Notes: generated by a model not told the origin, from the sequence alone. A DNA stretch of 64,000 bases from an uncultured Lachnospiraceae bacterium (GCA_910578345.1 CAJTRA010000008.1:73766-137765), one strand, 5' to 3'. Counted from the stretch's first letter, positions 17,318 to 26,528 are shown. Numbers and translations: made by a program.

Positions 17318-18016
17318 ATGAACGCGGTCAGGAATTATCAGAAAGAATTAGATAAAATAACAGCAGATATTGAAAATGGCAGAAACAGCGAAGATAAGAA
17401 TGGCGGTGATGACGGCAATGGTAAGAATGTGCCAAGGCTGTTTCTGCATAGCTGTTGCGCGCCGTGCAGCAGCTATGTGCTGGAATATCTGCGGCAGTTC
17501 TTTCGGATCACTGTTTTTTACTATAATCCGAATATCACGGAGGATCAGGAATACCGTAAGCGGGTGGCGGAACAGAAGCGATTGATCGCCGCTTATAATA
17601 AAGAAGTAAATTTGACAGAAGGATATCCCATCGACATCATAGAGGGCGACTATGAACCGGAATGTTTCTATGAGATCGCAAGAGGGTTAGAGCAGTGCCT
17701 GGAAGGCGGGGAGAGATGTTTTGCCTGCTATGCGCTCAGACTGCGGGAGACGGCGAAGCGTGCGCAGTCAGGCGGGTATGATTATTTCACGACAACACTG
17801 ACCATCAGCCCCCTGAAAAATGCTGCGAAGCTCAATGAGATTGGAGAACAGCTTGCGGCGGAGCATGGGATTGCCTGGCTGCCTTCAGATTTCAAGAAGA
17901 AGAATGGGTATCAAAGGTCCATCGAGCTTTCAAGAGAGTATGGTTTATACAGGCAGGATTACTGTGGATGCGTGTATTCCCGTGCGCAGCGTGAGAAAAA
18001 CATTAAGAAACTCTAG
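17318..18016 (+). CDS. queH: Epoxyqueuosine reductase QueH
   Basis: A 232-residue QueH (formerly DUF208), which reduces epoxyqueuosine to queuosine in tRNA and replaces the unrelated cobalamin-dependent QueG. The cysteine motif LHSCCAPCSSYVLEYL near residue 45 and the later CFACYALRLRE and DYCGCVYS segments are the Fe-S and metal ligands of the family. The first 35 residues are a variable charged extension. GGGAG lies just before the ATG. It follows carB by 97 bases and may be co-transcribed with it. Confidence 0.9.
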   Translation: MNAVRNYQKELDKITADIENGRNSEDKNGGDDGNGKNVPRLFLHSCCAPCSSYVLEYLRQFFRITVFYYNPNITEDQEYRKRVAEQKRLIAAYNKEVNLTEGYPIDIIEGDYEPECFYEIARGLEQCLEGGERCFACYALRLRETAKRAQSGGYDYFTTTLTISPLKNAAKLNEIGEQLAAEHGIAWLPSDFKKKNGYQRSIELSREYGLYRQDYCGCVYSRAQREKNIKKL

Positions 18017-18164
18017 AGCAGCAAAGAATGCTGCTGAGGTTACTAAAGTAAGGAACTTCTAATCACTCGCAGCAAGGGTTGTTTATTGTGTAAAATCCAT
18101 ATTAGTAGGAAAGTGGTACAGAGAAAAGAATAAGTGCATAAATTAGAGAAAGGCATGGAAGAAA

Positions 18165-19946
18165 ATGCAGAAATTATTAGATTTGATTTCAGAAGAGATG
18201 ATGAAAGCATTTGAGGCGGCAGGATATGACGCTGCGCTGGGAAAGGTGACGCTGTCCAACAGACCTGATCTGTGCGAGTATCAGTGTAACGGCGCTATGG
18301 CAGGAGCGAAGAAATATCATAAAGCGCCGCTTATGATCGCGCAGGATGTAGCCGGCAGGCTGCAGGAGAGTCCTGTTTTTACGGAAGTGGCAGCGGCAGC
18401 GCCGGGCTTTTTGAATATGAAGGTTTCGGAGACTTTCGTGCGGGATTATCTGCGCGGCATGCGGGGAGATGAGAAGTTTGGGCTGCAGATGCCAGAGACG
18501 GCGAAGAAGATTATGATTGACTACGGCGGCCCCAATGTGGCGAAGCCGCTTCACGTGGGACATCTTCGCTCTGCTGTGATTGGGGAGAGCATCAAGAGGA
18601 TCTGCCGTTACGCGGGACATGATGTGATCGGAGATATCCATATGGGCGACTGGGGGCTGCAGATGGGGTTGATCATCACAGAATTACAGAAGCGTAAGCC
18701 GGAACTGATCTACTTTGATGATAGCTATGAAGGAGAATATCCACAGGAGGCACCGTTTACGATTTCCGAGCTGGAGGAGATCTATCCGACTGCCAGCGCG
18801 AAATCTAAGGCGGATGAAGCCTATAAGGCAGATGCAATGGAAGCCACCTTTAAGCTGCAGAACGGTGTGCGCGGTTATCGGGCTTTGTGGGATCATATCA
18901 TCCGCGTTTCCGTGGCGGATTTGAAGAGGAATTATGTAAACCTAAATGTGGAATTTGATCTCTGGAAGGGGGAATCGGATGTCCATGATCTCATTCCCGG
19001 CATGGTGGAAGAGATGAAAAAGGGGGGTTATGCCTACGAAAGTGATGGCGCCCTTGTGGTGGATGTGAAAGAAGAGACAGATACGAAAGAAGTGCCGCCT
19101 TGCATGATCTTAAAGTCAGATGGCGCGTCCCTTTATAATACCACGGATCTGGCGACGATCCTGGATCGCATGACACAGTACCACCCAGACAAGATGATCT
19201 ATCTGACGGACAAGCGGCAGGAACTGTATTTTGAACAAGTGTTCCGCTGCGCGAGGAAGACTGGATTGGTAAATGCAGATACACAGCTGGTGCATATTGG
19301 TTTCGGCACCATGAATGGTAAGGATGGAAAGCCTTTTAAGACAAGAGAAGGCGGGGTCATGCGCCTGGAAACCCTGATCCAGGAGATCGATGAGGAAATG
19401 ATTCGTAAGATCCGGGAGAATGCAGAGACGAAGGGGTATGAGATTGACGAGCAGGAGGCAGAGCGGACCGCGAAAGTGGTAGGACTGGCAGCGATCAAGT
19501 ATGGCGATCTCTCTAACCAGGCGTCGAAAGATTATATTTTTGATCTGGACCGGTTCACTTCCTTCGAAGGTGACACAGGGCCGTATATTCTCTATACGAT
19601 CGTGCGGATCAAGTCGATCCTGAATAAATATGCAGAACAGGGGGGCAGCCTGGAACATATCGCCATAGAAGAGGCGGTCAATGAGTCGGAGAAGAGCCTG
19701 ATGCTGGAGCTTGCGAAGTTCAATGCAGTGATGGAAACAGCCTACGAGGAAATTGCGCCGCATAGAATCTGTGCCTATATCTATGATATGGCCAATGCGT
19801 TTAACCGTTTCTATCATGAGACGAAGATCCTGACAGAAGAAGATGCCGGGAAAAAGGCAGGATGGATTGCATTACTTATGTTAACCAGGGATGTACTGGA
19901 AACATGCATTGACCTGCTTGGATTCTCTGCGCCGGAGCGCATGTAG
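18165..19946 (+). CDS. argS: Arginyl-tRNA synthetase
   Basis: A 593-residue class I synthetase that charges tRNA-Arg. The N-terminal Arg-tRNA synthetase domain covers about residues 1-95, the HIGH-type signature HVGH lies near residue 130 in GGPNVAKPLHVGHLRSA, and the C-terminal DALR anticodon-binding domain covers about 480-593. AGAAAGGCATGGAAGAAA precedes the ATG. The 148-base upstream gap has a small AGCAGCA/TGCTGCT hairpin but is too short for a T-box and shows no T-box sequence. Length is typical for the family. Confidence 0.96.
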   Translation: MQKLLDLISEEMMKAFEAAGYDAALGKVTLSNRPDLCEYQCNGAMAGAKKYHKAPLMIAQDVAGRLQESPVFTEVAAAAPGFLNMKVSETFVRDYLRGMRGDEKFGLQMPETAKKIMIDYGGPNVAKPLHVGHLRSAVIGESIKRICRYAGHDVIGDIHMGDWGLQMGLIITELQKRKPELIYFDDSYEGEYPQEAPFTISELEEIYPTASAKSKADEAYKADAMEATFKLQNGVRGYRALWDHIIRVSVADLKRNYVNLNVEFDLWKGESDVHDLIPGMVEEMKKGGYAYESDGALVVDVKEETDTKEVPPCMILKSDGASLYNTTDLATILDRMTQYHPDKMIYLTDKRQELYFEQVFRCARKTGLVNADTQLVHIGFGTMNGKDGKPFKTREGGVMRLETLIQEIDEEMIRKIRENAETKGYEIDEQEAERTAKVVGLAAIKYGDLSNQASKDYIFDLDRFTSFEGDTGPYILYTIVRIKSILNKYAEQGGSLEHIAIEEAVNESEKSLMLELAKFNAVMETAYEEIAPHRICAYIYDMANAFNRFYHETKILTEEDAGKKAGWIALLMLTRDVLETCIDLLGFSAPERM

Positions 19947-20007
19947 TTTTGGAGCCTTCTGCTTTCAAAAATTTTGTATAAATTTAGAATAATTTTCAAG
20001 AAAGCAC

Positions 20008-20037
20008 TTGACAAGCAGCAGTAATAGATTGTATACT
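20008..20037 (+). promoter_or_regulatory. Strong promoter of the tRNA-Val/tRNA-Met unit
   Basis: A perfect TTGACA (20008-20013) and TATACT (20032-20037) are separated by 18 bases. The first tRNA begins 35 bases after the -10 box. Confidence 0.85.
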
Positions 20038-20072
20038 AGCAAAGCGGGTTGCGGAAGTAGCCCGCTCCTAAT

Positions 20073-20145
20073 GGGGTCTTAGCTCAGCTGGGAGAGCATC
20101 TGCCTTACAAGCAGAGGGTCATAGGTTCGAGCCCTATAGGCCCCA
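20073..20145 (+). tRNA. tRNA-Val (TAC)
   Basis: A 73-base cloverleaf: acceptor GGGGTCT pairs with AGGCCCC, the D arm is GCTCAGCTGGGAGAGC, the anticodon loop CTTACAA carries TAC (20106-20108), and the T arm is ATAGG-TTCGAGC-CCTAT. The discriminator is A and CCA is not encoded. Confidence 0.97.
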
Positions 20146-20159
20146 TTGAAACTGAATAT

Positions 20160-20233
20160 GGCGAGATAGCTCAGCTGGCTAGAGCATACGGTTCATACCC
20201 GTAGTGTCGAGGGTTCAAGTCCCCCTCTCGCTA
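20160..20233 (+). tRNA. tRNA-Met (CAT), elongator type
   Basis: A 74-base cloverleaf with acceptor GGCGAGA/TCTCGCT (G1-U72 wobble, as in Bacillus elongator tRNA-Met), D arm GCTCAGCTGGCTAGAGC, and anticodon loop TTCATAC with CAT at 20194-20196. The T stem GAGGG/CCCCC has one A-C mismatch. CCA is not encoded. An Ile-decoding CAT tRNA modified by TilS cannot be fully excluded, but the overall sequence favours elongator Met. Confidence 0.92.
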
Positions 20234-20241
20234 CTTAGAAG

Positions 20242-20286
20242 AAGTCCAGAAGCCTTGAAAGAATCAAGTGTTTTGGACTTTTTTAT
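20242..20286 (+). terminator. Terminator of the tRNA unit
   Basis: AAGTCCA (20242-20248) pairs with TGGACTT (20274-20280) with an inner CTTGA/TCAAG stem, followed by TTTTAT. Confidence 0.85.
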
Positions 20287-20293
20287 ATTTTCG

Positions 20294-20327
20294 AGGTAAT
20301 CAAAAGGTAATCAAAAAAGTAATCTGA
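20294..20327. repeat. Three short GGTAATC direct repeats next to tRNA-Met
   Basis: GTAATC occurs three times in tandem (two copies as GGTAATCAAAA, a third after AAAAAA) within about 32 bases, starting just after the tRNA terminator. The arrangement resembles integrase arm-binding repeats or the tail of a lost tyrosine integrase gene at a tRNA target. No integrase gene is present. Confidence 0.4.
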
Positions 20328-20518
20328 CATATGTTCGATTCAAAAGCGCAGAGGGAAGGAGAAAGATTTTGCAGTTCCTTTAAGAAAGAGAAATTTCTAT
20401 TCGAGTATAATATAAGCATAATAATTTTCAGATTGAAAAAGTGGTGGCAACAGGGCGGCTTTAGAGGGCTATTATGCCGGAGAGAATGTGCGGATACAGT
20501 TTTGCAAAGGAGAATTTT

Positions 20519-20707
20519 ATGAAATCGAGCAATAGAGAGGATGGCTGGTTAACGGGAAGACTATATTGCAACAGAGAAGATAAAAGAGTAATGATCAAGA
20601 GACCGCAAAGTGAGTTTGGCTATACAATGAATTTAGGAAATAAGTGGACATGGATATTTCATATTGTTTTTGTAATTATTATAGTTATCTTAGTCAATGT
20701 TCTTTAA
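20519..20707 (+). CDS. DUF5808-like small membrane protein
   Basis: A 62-residue protein. Residues 9-42 (WLTGRLYCNREDKRVMIKRP and GYTMNLGNKW) match the pattern of DUF5808, a short beta domain often attached to membrane proteins, and residues 42-62 form a membrane helix. ATG 20519 follows AAAGGAGAATTTT; an upstream in-frame ATG at 20474 lacks a good ribosome binding site. An extended -10-like TATAAT lies at 20406-20411. Function is unknown. Confidence 0.7.
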   Translation: MKSSNREDGWLTGRLYCNREDKRVMIKRPQSEFGYTMNLGNKWTWIFHIVFVIIIVILVNVL

Positions 20708-20748
20708 GACCATTTCCGGTAAATTATGAGCAGACAGCCGCAATCAAC

Positions 20749-20790
20749 AGAGGGTGTATAGAGACGAAGGACTCTGTATACCCTCTTTTC
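20749..20790 (+). terminator. Rho-independent terminator
   Basis: AGAGGGT (20749-20755) pairs with ACCCTCT (20780-20786), with further GTATAGAG/CTCTGTAT pairing, followed by TTTC. It ends the DUF5808-like transcript. Confidence 0.75.
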
Positions 20791-20983
20791 CTTTTATTGG
20801 GAAAGTGCGGTATTCGGATTGAAAAGATGGTTGCGCAATGACGGAAAAAATAGTAAACTAATCATGAGTAATTTGGTGTATTTGGCGGAAAGAAGTTCGG
20901 ACACCACAAGATATTGTGGGATATGGATGCTATAACATATGACAATAGGACTGCAGGATGCAGGGAATAAGGAGGAAGTGCAG

Positions 20984-21493
20984 ATGGCACAGGTAGGTAT
21001 TGTGATGGGCAGTGATTCGGATATGCCTGTTATGGCGAAAGCGGCGGATCTTTTGGAGGAACTGGGAATCTCCTATGAGATGAAGATCATCTCTGCCCAC
21101 AGGGAGCCGGATGTATTTTTTGAATATGCGAAGAGTGCGGAAGAGAAGGGATTTAAGGTGATCATTGCGGGCGCGGGCAAGGCGGCACATCTGCCGGGTA
21201 TGTGTGCGGCGATCTTTCCGATGCCGGTGATCGGCGTGCCGATGAAGACTTCCGATCTGGGCGGTGTGGATTCCCTGTATTCTATCGTACAGATGCCTTC
21301 CGGTATTCCGGTGGCTACGGTGGCGATCGGCGGCGGGCAGAATGCCGGTATCCTGGCAGCGAAGATCCTGGCGACTTCGGATGCCGATCTTCTGCAGAGA
21401 TTGAAGGACTATACCCGCAAGCTGAAGGAGAGTGTGCAGGAGAAGGACGAAAGGCTGCAGGAAGTGGGCTACCGTAATTATGGAAAAGGCTGA
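20984..21493 (+). CDS. purE: N5-carboxyaminoimidazole ribonucleotide mutase
   Basis: A 169-residue class I PurE that converts N5-CAIR to CAIR in purine synthesis. The motif GIVMGSDSDMPVM at the N-terminus and SAHREP (with the catalytic His) are diagnostic, as is GGGQNAGILAAKIL. AAGGAGG about 9 bases upstream supports ATG 20984 rather than the in-frame ATG at 20939. It is the first gene of a rightward purE-purM-purN-purD cluster; purK, purC, purF and purH are not in the window. Confidence 0.96.
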   Translation: MAQVGIVMGSDSDMPVMAKAADLLEELGISYEMKIISAHREPDVFFEYAKSAEEKGFKVIIAGAGKAAHLPGMCAAIFPMPVIGVPMKTSDLGGVDSLYSIVQMPSGIPVATVAIGGGQNAGILAAKILATSDADLLQRLKDYTRKLKESVQEKDERLQEVGYRNYGKG

Positions 21494-21616
21494 GCCGGAT
21501 CCCGCGTGCAGATGTCGATACATAGATCGGGGATCCTGCACAGGCAGAATCATAGCAGTTAGCGTGGAAGGAAGAATGCGTGCAGCGAAACGGAGCAATT
21601 CAGAATGGAGGAGACT

Positions 21617-22642
21617 ATGGATTATAAGTCAGCAGGGGTTGACATTGAGGCAGGTTACCAGTCGGTAGCATTATTGAAAGATCATGTGAAGAAGACGATG
21701 CGGCCGGAAGTCTTAGGAGGACTTGGCGGTTTTTCAGGCGCTTTTTCCATGGATAAAATCAAGGAAATGGAGCATCCGGTGCTCTTATCAGGAACAGATG
21801 GCGTGGGGACGAAGATCAAGCTGGCTTTTCTGATGGATAAGCATGACACAGTGGGGATCGACTGTGTGGCAATGTGTGTCAATGACGTAGTGTGTGCGGG
21901 CGGAGAGCCGCTTTTCTTCCTGGACTATATTGCCTGTGGTAAGAATTATCCGAAGAAGATCGCGGCGATCGTAGGCGGCGTGGCGGAAGGATGTAAGCAG
22001 GCGGGAGCGGCGCTGGTCGGCGGTGAGACGGCAGAACATCCGGGACTGATGCCGGAGGAAGAGTATGATCTGGCCGGGTTTGCAGTCGGTGTGGTGGATC
22101 AGAAGGATCTGATCACAGGTGCGCAGATCAGACCGGGAGACGCGCTGATCGGCATAGCGTCTTCCGGCGTGCACAGCAATGGATTTTCTCTGATCCGCAA
22201 GGTGTTCGAGATGACGAAGGAAAGCCTTGCCACTTATTATGAAGAGTTGGGAACGACGCTGGGAGAAGCGCTTCTTACGCCTACCAGGATCTATGTGAAA
22301 GCATTAAAGGCAGTACGGGATGCCGGCGTGACGATCAAGGGATGCAGCCACATTACAGGCGGCGGTTTCTATGAGAACATTCCCAGGATGTTACCGGATC
22401 AGACGACAGCGCTGATCCATAAGGACAGTTATCCGATACCGCCGATCTTCGGACTGCTTCAGCGAACAGGCGGTCTGGGAGAGAAGATGATGTACAATAC
22501 CTATAATATGGGTCTTGGCATGGTGCTGGCGGTGGATGCTTCGGATGCGGAGAAGACAATCGATGCACTCAAAGAAGCCGGAGAGCAGGCGTATCTGGTC
22601 GGCGAAGTGACAGCGGGCGGGACAGGTGTGATAATAGAATAA
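21617..22642 (+). CDS. purM: Phosphoribosylformylglycinamidine cyclo-ligase
   Basis: A 341-residue AIR synthetase that closes the imidazole ring of FGAM using ATP. The motif LLSGTDGVGTKIKLAF and the Gly-rich HITGGGFYENIPRMLP are typical. ATG 21617 follows GGAGGAG (21607-21613), which makes the in-frame ATG at 21605 unlikely because it overlaps this site. It lies 123 bases after purE and 30 before purN. Confidence 0.96.
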   Translation: MDYKSAGVDIEAGYQSVALLKDHVKKTMRPEVLGGLGGFSGAFSMDKIKEMEHPVLLSGTDGVGTKIKLAFLMDKHDTVGIDCVAMCVNDVVCAGGEPLFFLDYIACGKNYPKKIAAIVGGVAEGCKQAGAALVGGETAEHPGLMPEEEYDLAGFAVGVVDQKDLITGAQIRPGDALIGIASSGVHSNGFSLIRKVFEMTKESLATYYEELGTTLGEALLTPTRIYVKALKAVRDAGVTIKGCSHITGGGFYENIPRMLPDQTTALIHKDSYPIPPIFGLLQRTGGLGEKMMYNTYNMGLGMVLAVDASDAEKTIDALKEAGEQAYLVGEVTAGGTGVIIE

Positions 22643-22672
22643 AGAATAAGAAGATAGAGGGGCTCAGGGGTC

Positions 22673-23299
22673 ATGCTTAAAACAGTGGTATGTGTGTCCG
22701 GCGGGGGCACTAATTTGCAGGCGGTCATGGATGGAATCAGACAGGGAGCGATCACCAATGTGGAAATTGTCCGTGTGATCAGCAATAACAGAAAGGCTTA
22801 TGCGATAGAGCGGGCGAAACAGGCGGGGATCGAGGCTGTCTGTGTGTCTCCTAAGGAGTATGAGGACAGAGCGCGGTTTAATGAGGCGTTTCTTCGTGCG
22901 GTGGATGAGGCGGCGCCGGATCTTATTGTGCTGGCCGGATTTCTGGTGGTGATTCCGCCGGAGTTGATCAGACGTTATGAGAACAGGATCATCAATATTC
23001 ATCCGTCTTTGATTCCTTCTTTTTGCGGTACTGGTTACTACGGGCTTAAGGTGCATGAGGCGGCGCTTGCAAGAGGGGTCAAGGTGACGGGCGCTACCGT
23101 GCATTTCGTGGATGAGGGAACGGATACGGGGCCGATTCTGATGCAGAAGCCTGTAGCTGTTTTGGAAGAGGATACTCCGGAAATCTTGCAGAAACGGGTC
23201 ATGGAGGAGGCGGAATGGGTGATCCTGCCCAAATGTCTCGACTTGATCGCGAATGGCCGGGTGACAGTGAAAGGCGGACGGGTACATATTTCAGAATAA
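22673..23299 (+). CDS. purN: Phosphoribosylglycinamide formyltransferase
   Basis: A 208-residue GAR transformylase that transfers a formyl group from 10-formyl-THF to GAR. It has the N-terminal VCVSGGGTNLQAVMDG phosphate-binding motif, the catalytic Asn-His region (INIHPSLIPSF), and HFVDEGTDTGPIL with the catalytic Asp. It follows purM by 30 bases. A 90-base gap separates it from purD, where another frame stays open but has no homology. Confidence 0.95.
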   Translation: MLKTVVCVSGGGTNLQAVMDGIRQGAITNVEIVRVISNNRKAYAIERAKQAGIEAVCVSPKEYEDRARFNEAFLRAVDEAAPDLIVLAGFLVVIPPELIRRYENRIINIHPSLIPSFCGTGYYGLKVHEAALARGVKVTGATVHFVDEGTDTGPILMQKPVAVLEEDTPEILQKRVMEEAEWVILPKCLDLIANGRVTVKGGRVHISE

Positions 23300-23388
23300 G
23301 AAAAGCAAGGGTAGACGGGAGAGAAAATGATATCCCGGTAAGGACGAAGAAGCAGGAAACAGACACAGAGAAAGGCAAGGTACTGGTA

Positions 23389-24660
23389 ATGAAAGTTCTG
23401 ATCGTAGGAAGCGGCGGCAGAGAGCATGCGATTGCGGCCAGCGTGGCGAAGAGTCCGCGGGTGGATAAGATCTACTGTGCACCGGGCAACGCAGGCATCG
23501 GACAGATCGCGGAATGTGTTCCCATCGGCGCAATGGAATTTGAGAAGATGGCGGTTTTTGCGAAAGCAAAAGAGATCGATCTGACGATTGTTGGACCGGA
23601 TGATCCGCTGGTGGGCGGATTGGCAGACGTAATGGAAGCGGCGGGGCTGCGTGTCTTTGGACCGAGGAAAAACGCTGCGATCTTAGAAGGGAGCAAGGCG
23701 TTTTCCAAGGACCTGATGAAAAAGTATCAGATTCCCACAGCAGTTTATGAGAATTTCGACGATCCTGAGGCGGCGCTCGCCTATCTGGAGACTGCCAGAA
23801 TGCCGGTTGTCCTCAAAGCGGACGGTCTTGCGTTGGGAAAGGGCGTTCTGATCTGCAATACGTTAGAAGAAGCAAGAAAAGGCGTAAAGACGATCATGGA
23901 AGATAAGAAGTTCGGCGCGGCAGGCAACCGCATGGTGGTGGAGGAATTCATGACCGGCCGGGAAGTATCGGTTCTTTCTTTTGTAGATGGAAAGACGATC
24001 AAGATCATGTCTTCCGCGCAGGATCACAAGCGTGCGCAGGACGGGGATCAGGGACTTAACACAGGCGGCATGGGCACTTTTTCTCCCAGTCCATTTTATA
24101 CGAAGGAGGTGGATTCCTTCTGCCGCAGCCATATTTATCAGGCGACAGTGGATGCTATGGAGGCAGAGGGCAGACCTTTTAAGGGCGTGATTTTCTTCGG
24201 ACTGATGTTGACGGCAGAGGGACCACGGGTGTTAGAGTATAATGCCAGGTTTGGCGATCCAGAAGCACAGGTAGTCCTTCCCCGCATGAAGAATGACATC
24301 ATTGATGTGATGGAGGCGTGTATCGACGGTACGCTGGATCAGATTGATCTGGAGTTTGAGGATAACGCCGCAGTCTGTGTTGTGCTGGCTTCGGAAGGAT
24401 ATCCGGCATCTTACGAGAAGGGATATCCGATCAAAGGGCTGGAGCGTTTCGAGAATGCGGATGGTTATTACTGTTTTCATGCGGGAACAAAGCAGACGGA
24501 GGAAGGAATTGTTACGAATGGCGGACGAGTCTTGGGAGTCGCCGCGAAAGGGGCAGATTTGAAAGAAGCCAGGGCGAATGCCTACGAGGCGACAAAATGG
24601 GTGTCTTTCGACAATAAATATATGAGAAGCGATATCGGCAAGGCGATCGACGAAGCGTAA
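23389..24660 (+). CDS. purD: Phosphoribosylamine-glycine ligase
   Basis: A 423-residue ATP-grasp enzyme joining phosphoribosylamine and glycine. It begins MKVLIVGSGGREHAIAAS and has GPDDPLVGGLADVM, the ATP-grasp segment VVLKADGLALGKGVLIC, and LEYNARFGDPEAQVVLP. ATG 23389 gives the normal family length; the frame remains open upstream over purN but that part is not conserved. It is the last gene of the pur cluster here. Confidence 0.96.
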   Translation: MKVLIVGSGGREHAIAASVAKSPRVDKIYCAPGNAGIGQIAECVPIGAMEFEKMAVFAKAKEIDLTIVGPDDPLVGGLADVMEAAGLRVFGPRKNAAILEGSKAFSKDLMKKYQIPTAVYENFDDPEAALAYLETARMPVVLKADGLALGKGVLICNTLEEARKGVKTIMEDKKFGAAGNRMVVEEFMTGREVSVLSFVDGKTIKIMSSAQDHKRAQDGDQGLNTGGMGTFSPSPFYTKEVDSFCRSHIYQATVDAMEAEGRPFKGVIFFGLMLTAEGPRVLEYNARFGDPEAQVVLPRMKNDIIDVMEACIDGTLDQIDLEFEDNAAVCVVLASEGYPASYEKGYPIKGLERFENADGYYCFHAGTKQTEEGIVTNGGRVLGVAAKGADLKEARANAYEATKWVSFDNKYMRSDIGKAIDEA

Positions 24661-24694
24661 ACTTGCGAAAAGGATTGTGGAAGGGGAATTGATT

Positions 24695-25183
24695 ATGTCA
24701 GACAGGGAAAAGAAAACCGAAAAGTTGAGGAAAGATCTGCTGGATGAAGACATTTATAACAGACCTACATTCTGTGCGGAATGCGGCGGTATTATGGTCT
24801 TCAAAGGGGTAGGCGAGTATAAATGTGAAGACTGCGGCAGTCTGGGCTATGATGATTACGGGAAAGCACGTAATTATATTGAGCAGCATCCTGGCGCTAC
24901 GATGGCAGAGGTGGCCAGCGCTACAGGGGTAACCCAGAAATCGATTAGAGAGATGGTCCGGGAATCCCGTCTGGAGATCGCGCCAAGTTCCAATGTTTTT
25001 TTGCGGTGTGAAATATGCGGTACGACGATCCGTTCCGGACGTTTCTGTACGAAATGTGAGGCGGCTCACCACAGGGAGATCGAAGAGAGGGCGAGGAATG
25101 CCAAGAACATCAATATAGCTGGTTTTGGCATGGAGAAATCTGCCGGCGAGGATGGCGCGAAACGCTTTAAGAGAGAGGCGTAG
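24695..25183 (+). CDS. Double zinc-ribbon protein with central HTH
   Basis: A 162-residue protein with an unusual symmetric layout. A first ribbon has C27, C30, C44 and C47; a helix-turn-helix-like segment follows (ATMAEVASATGVTQKSIREM, residues 69-88); a second ribbon has C105, C108, C118 and C121. Such proteins are annotated in clostridia as MerR-like or flagellar-operon regulators, but the function is not established. It starts 34 bases after purD with AAGGGG upstream and precedes an SH3-domain membrane protein by 21 bases, so these may be one transcript. Confidence 0.7.
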   Translation: MSDREKKTEKLRKDLLDEDIYNRPTFCAECGGIMVFKGVGEYKCEDCGSLGYDDYGKARNYIEQHPGATMAEVASATGVTQKSIREMVRESRLEIAPSSNVFLRCEICGTTIRSGRFCTKCEAAHHREIEERARNAKNINIAGFGMEKSAGEDGAKRFKREA

Positions 25184-25204
25184 ACAGCAGAAATGAGGAA
25201 AACG

Positions 25205-26512
25205 ATGAAGAGAAAGAACAATGATCAACAGAAGAAGACAGGAATACTTAAGGTTGTCCGAACAGCAGCGGCGGTCTGTGCAGCGGTGACAATCGCGTTG
25301 GCCTGTCCCATGGTCAGTCTGGCAGATGCAACGGCCACAGTCACTGTAGAATCCGCTATAATCCGTGGGAGCGCTGATGCGTCCAGTGATGTTGTGGGCA
25401 GCGCCGCCAGAGGGATGAAACTGACGATTAAGGAAGAAGTGACGGATGCGTCTGGAAAAGTATGGTATCAGGTATACGTAGATGCGAATACGACAGGATA
25501 TGTGCGCGGCGATTTAGTCGAGAAAGAAAGCGGCAGTGAGAGCAGTTCTCAGCAGGCTTCCGACAGCACGACGCAGGATAGCGCGCAGACAGAGGGAGGG
25601 AGCCAGGAGCCTTCCGGCGCTTCCACACAGGCTGAAACGCCGATGGATGCACAGTATGCTTCTGTCTCTGTAGAAGTGGCGAAGATCAGGTCGGCGCCCT
25701 CTACCAATGACAGCGTGGTAGAACGGTTAGAGAGGGATGCACAGATGATCGTCAGCGGGCAGTCCAATGGAAGCAGTGACGGGAAGGTCTGGTATTTTGT
25801 CACCTTTACGGGTGCAGACAACGTAGAGAAGACAGGATATGTCCGTTCCGATCTGATTACTTTGGGAGATATGGTCCCCCCGCCGGAGGAAGAGCCGGAA
25901 CCGGAAGTGGAGGCGCCGCCGGAGCCGGAACAGACAGTCAATCAGGACTATGAGGTTCTGTTTAAAGACGGCGAATGGTATCTGATCGATAATTTGGGCG
26001 GATATGAACAGAAGCTGCAGCCGCTTTTGGATGCCAACAAGATTCAGAATGAAACGGCGGATGAGGATGCCAAGAAGCTGGTACGACAGAGGATTGCAAT
26101 TGTTGCGCTGGCGGCAGTGGCGGTCATACTCATTATTGTAGTGGTCATCATGGCAGTCAAACTTCGGGATGCTTATTATGAGGACTATGAAGACGATGAG
26201 GAAGACGATGAGGAAGAAGATGAGGATGAGGAAGAGGAAGAACAGGACACGCCGGAAGAGGAACCGGTAAGACGGAGAAGACGCCCCCAGGAGGAAGAAG
26301 CGCCCAGGGAGTCAGCGCGTCCTTCCCGCAGACCAGTGCGGGAACAGGAAGAACAACCTCGCAGGACTTCCGGGCGGACAGCGGAGACAAGAGGTGGACA
26401 GGAGGCGGAAGCAAAGGTGAAATCGGCGTCGAAGCGTAAGGCGAAGAACTTTCTGTTAGATGATGATGAGTTTGAGTTTGAATTCTTAAATATGGATGAT
26501 AAGGACGTATAA
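25205..26512 (+). CDS. SH3-domain membrane protein with acidic/basic C-terminal tail
   Basis: A 435-residue envelope protein. It has an N-terminal signal segment (AAAVCAAVTIALACPMVSLA), two bacterial SH3 domains at about residues 42-105 and 150-215, a Pro/Glu linker, and a membrane helix near residues 296-320. The cytosolic tail starts with a run of about 25 mostly Asp/Glu residues and ends with an Arg/Glu-rich stretch. SH3b domains commonly bind peptidoglycan. The GAGGAAAACG before ATG 25205 favours it over ATG 25193. The polar tail could bind cytosolic partners; this is inference. Confidence 0.75.
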   Translation: MKRKNNDQQKKTGILKVVRTAAAVCAAVTIALACPMVSLADATATVTVESAIIRGSADASSDVVGSAARGMKLTIKEEVTDASGKVWYQVYVDANTTGYVRGDLVEKESGSESSSQQASDSTTQDSAQTEGGSQEPSGASTQAETPMDAQYASVSVEVAKIRSAPSTNDSVVERLERDAQMIVSGQSNGSSDGKVWYFVTFTGADNVEKTGYVRSDLITLGDMVPPPEEEPEPEVEAPPEPEQTVNQDYEVLFKDGEWYLIDNLGGYEQKLQPLLDANKIQNETADEDAKKLVRQRIAIVALAAVAVILIIVVVIMAVKLRDAYYEDYEDDEEDDEEEDEDEEEEEQDTPEEEPVRRRRRPQEEEAPRESARPSRRPVREQEEQPRRTSGRTAETRGGQEAEAKVKSASKRKAKNFLLDDDEFEFEFLNMDDKDV

Positions 26513-26528
26513 GGTGATCATAAGGTAA

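Noticed and set aside
18017..18164. T-box leader before argS
   Set aside because: The gap is only 148 bases and lacks the T-box sequence and an antiterminator.
20331..20522. 63-codon frame before the DUF5808-like gene
   Set aside because: No ribosome binding site, Trp/Arg-rich translation and overlap with the start region of the real gene.
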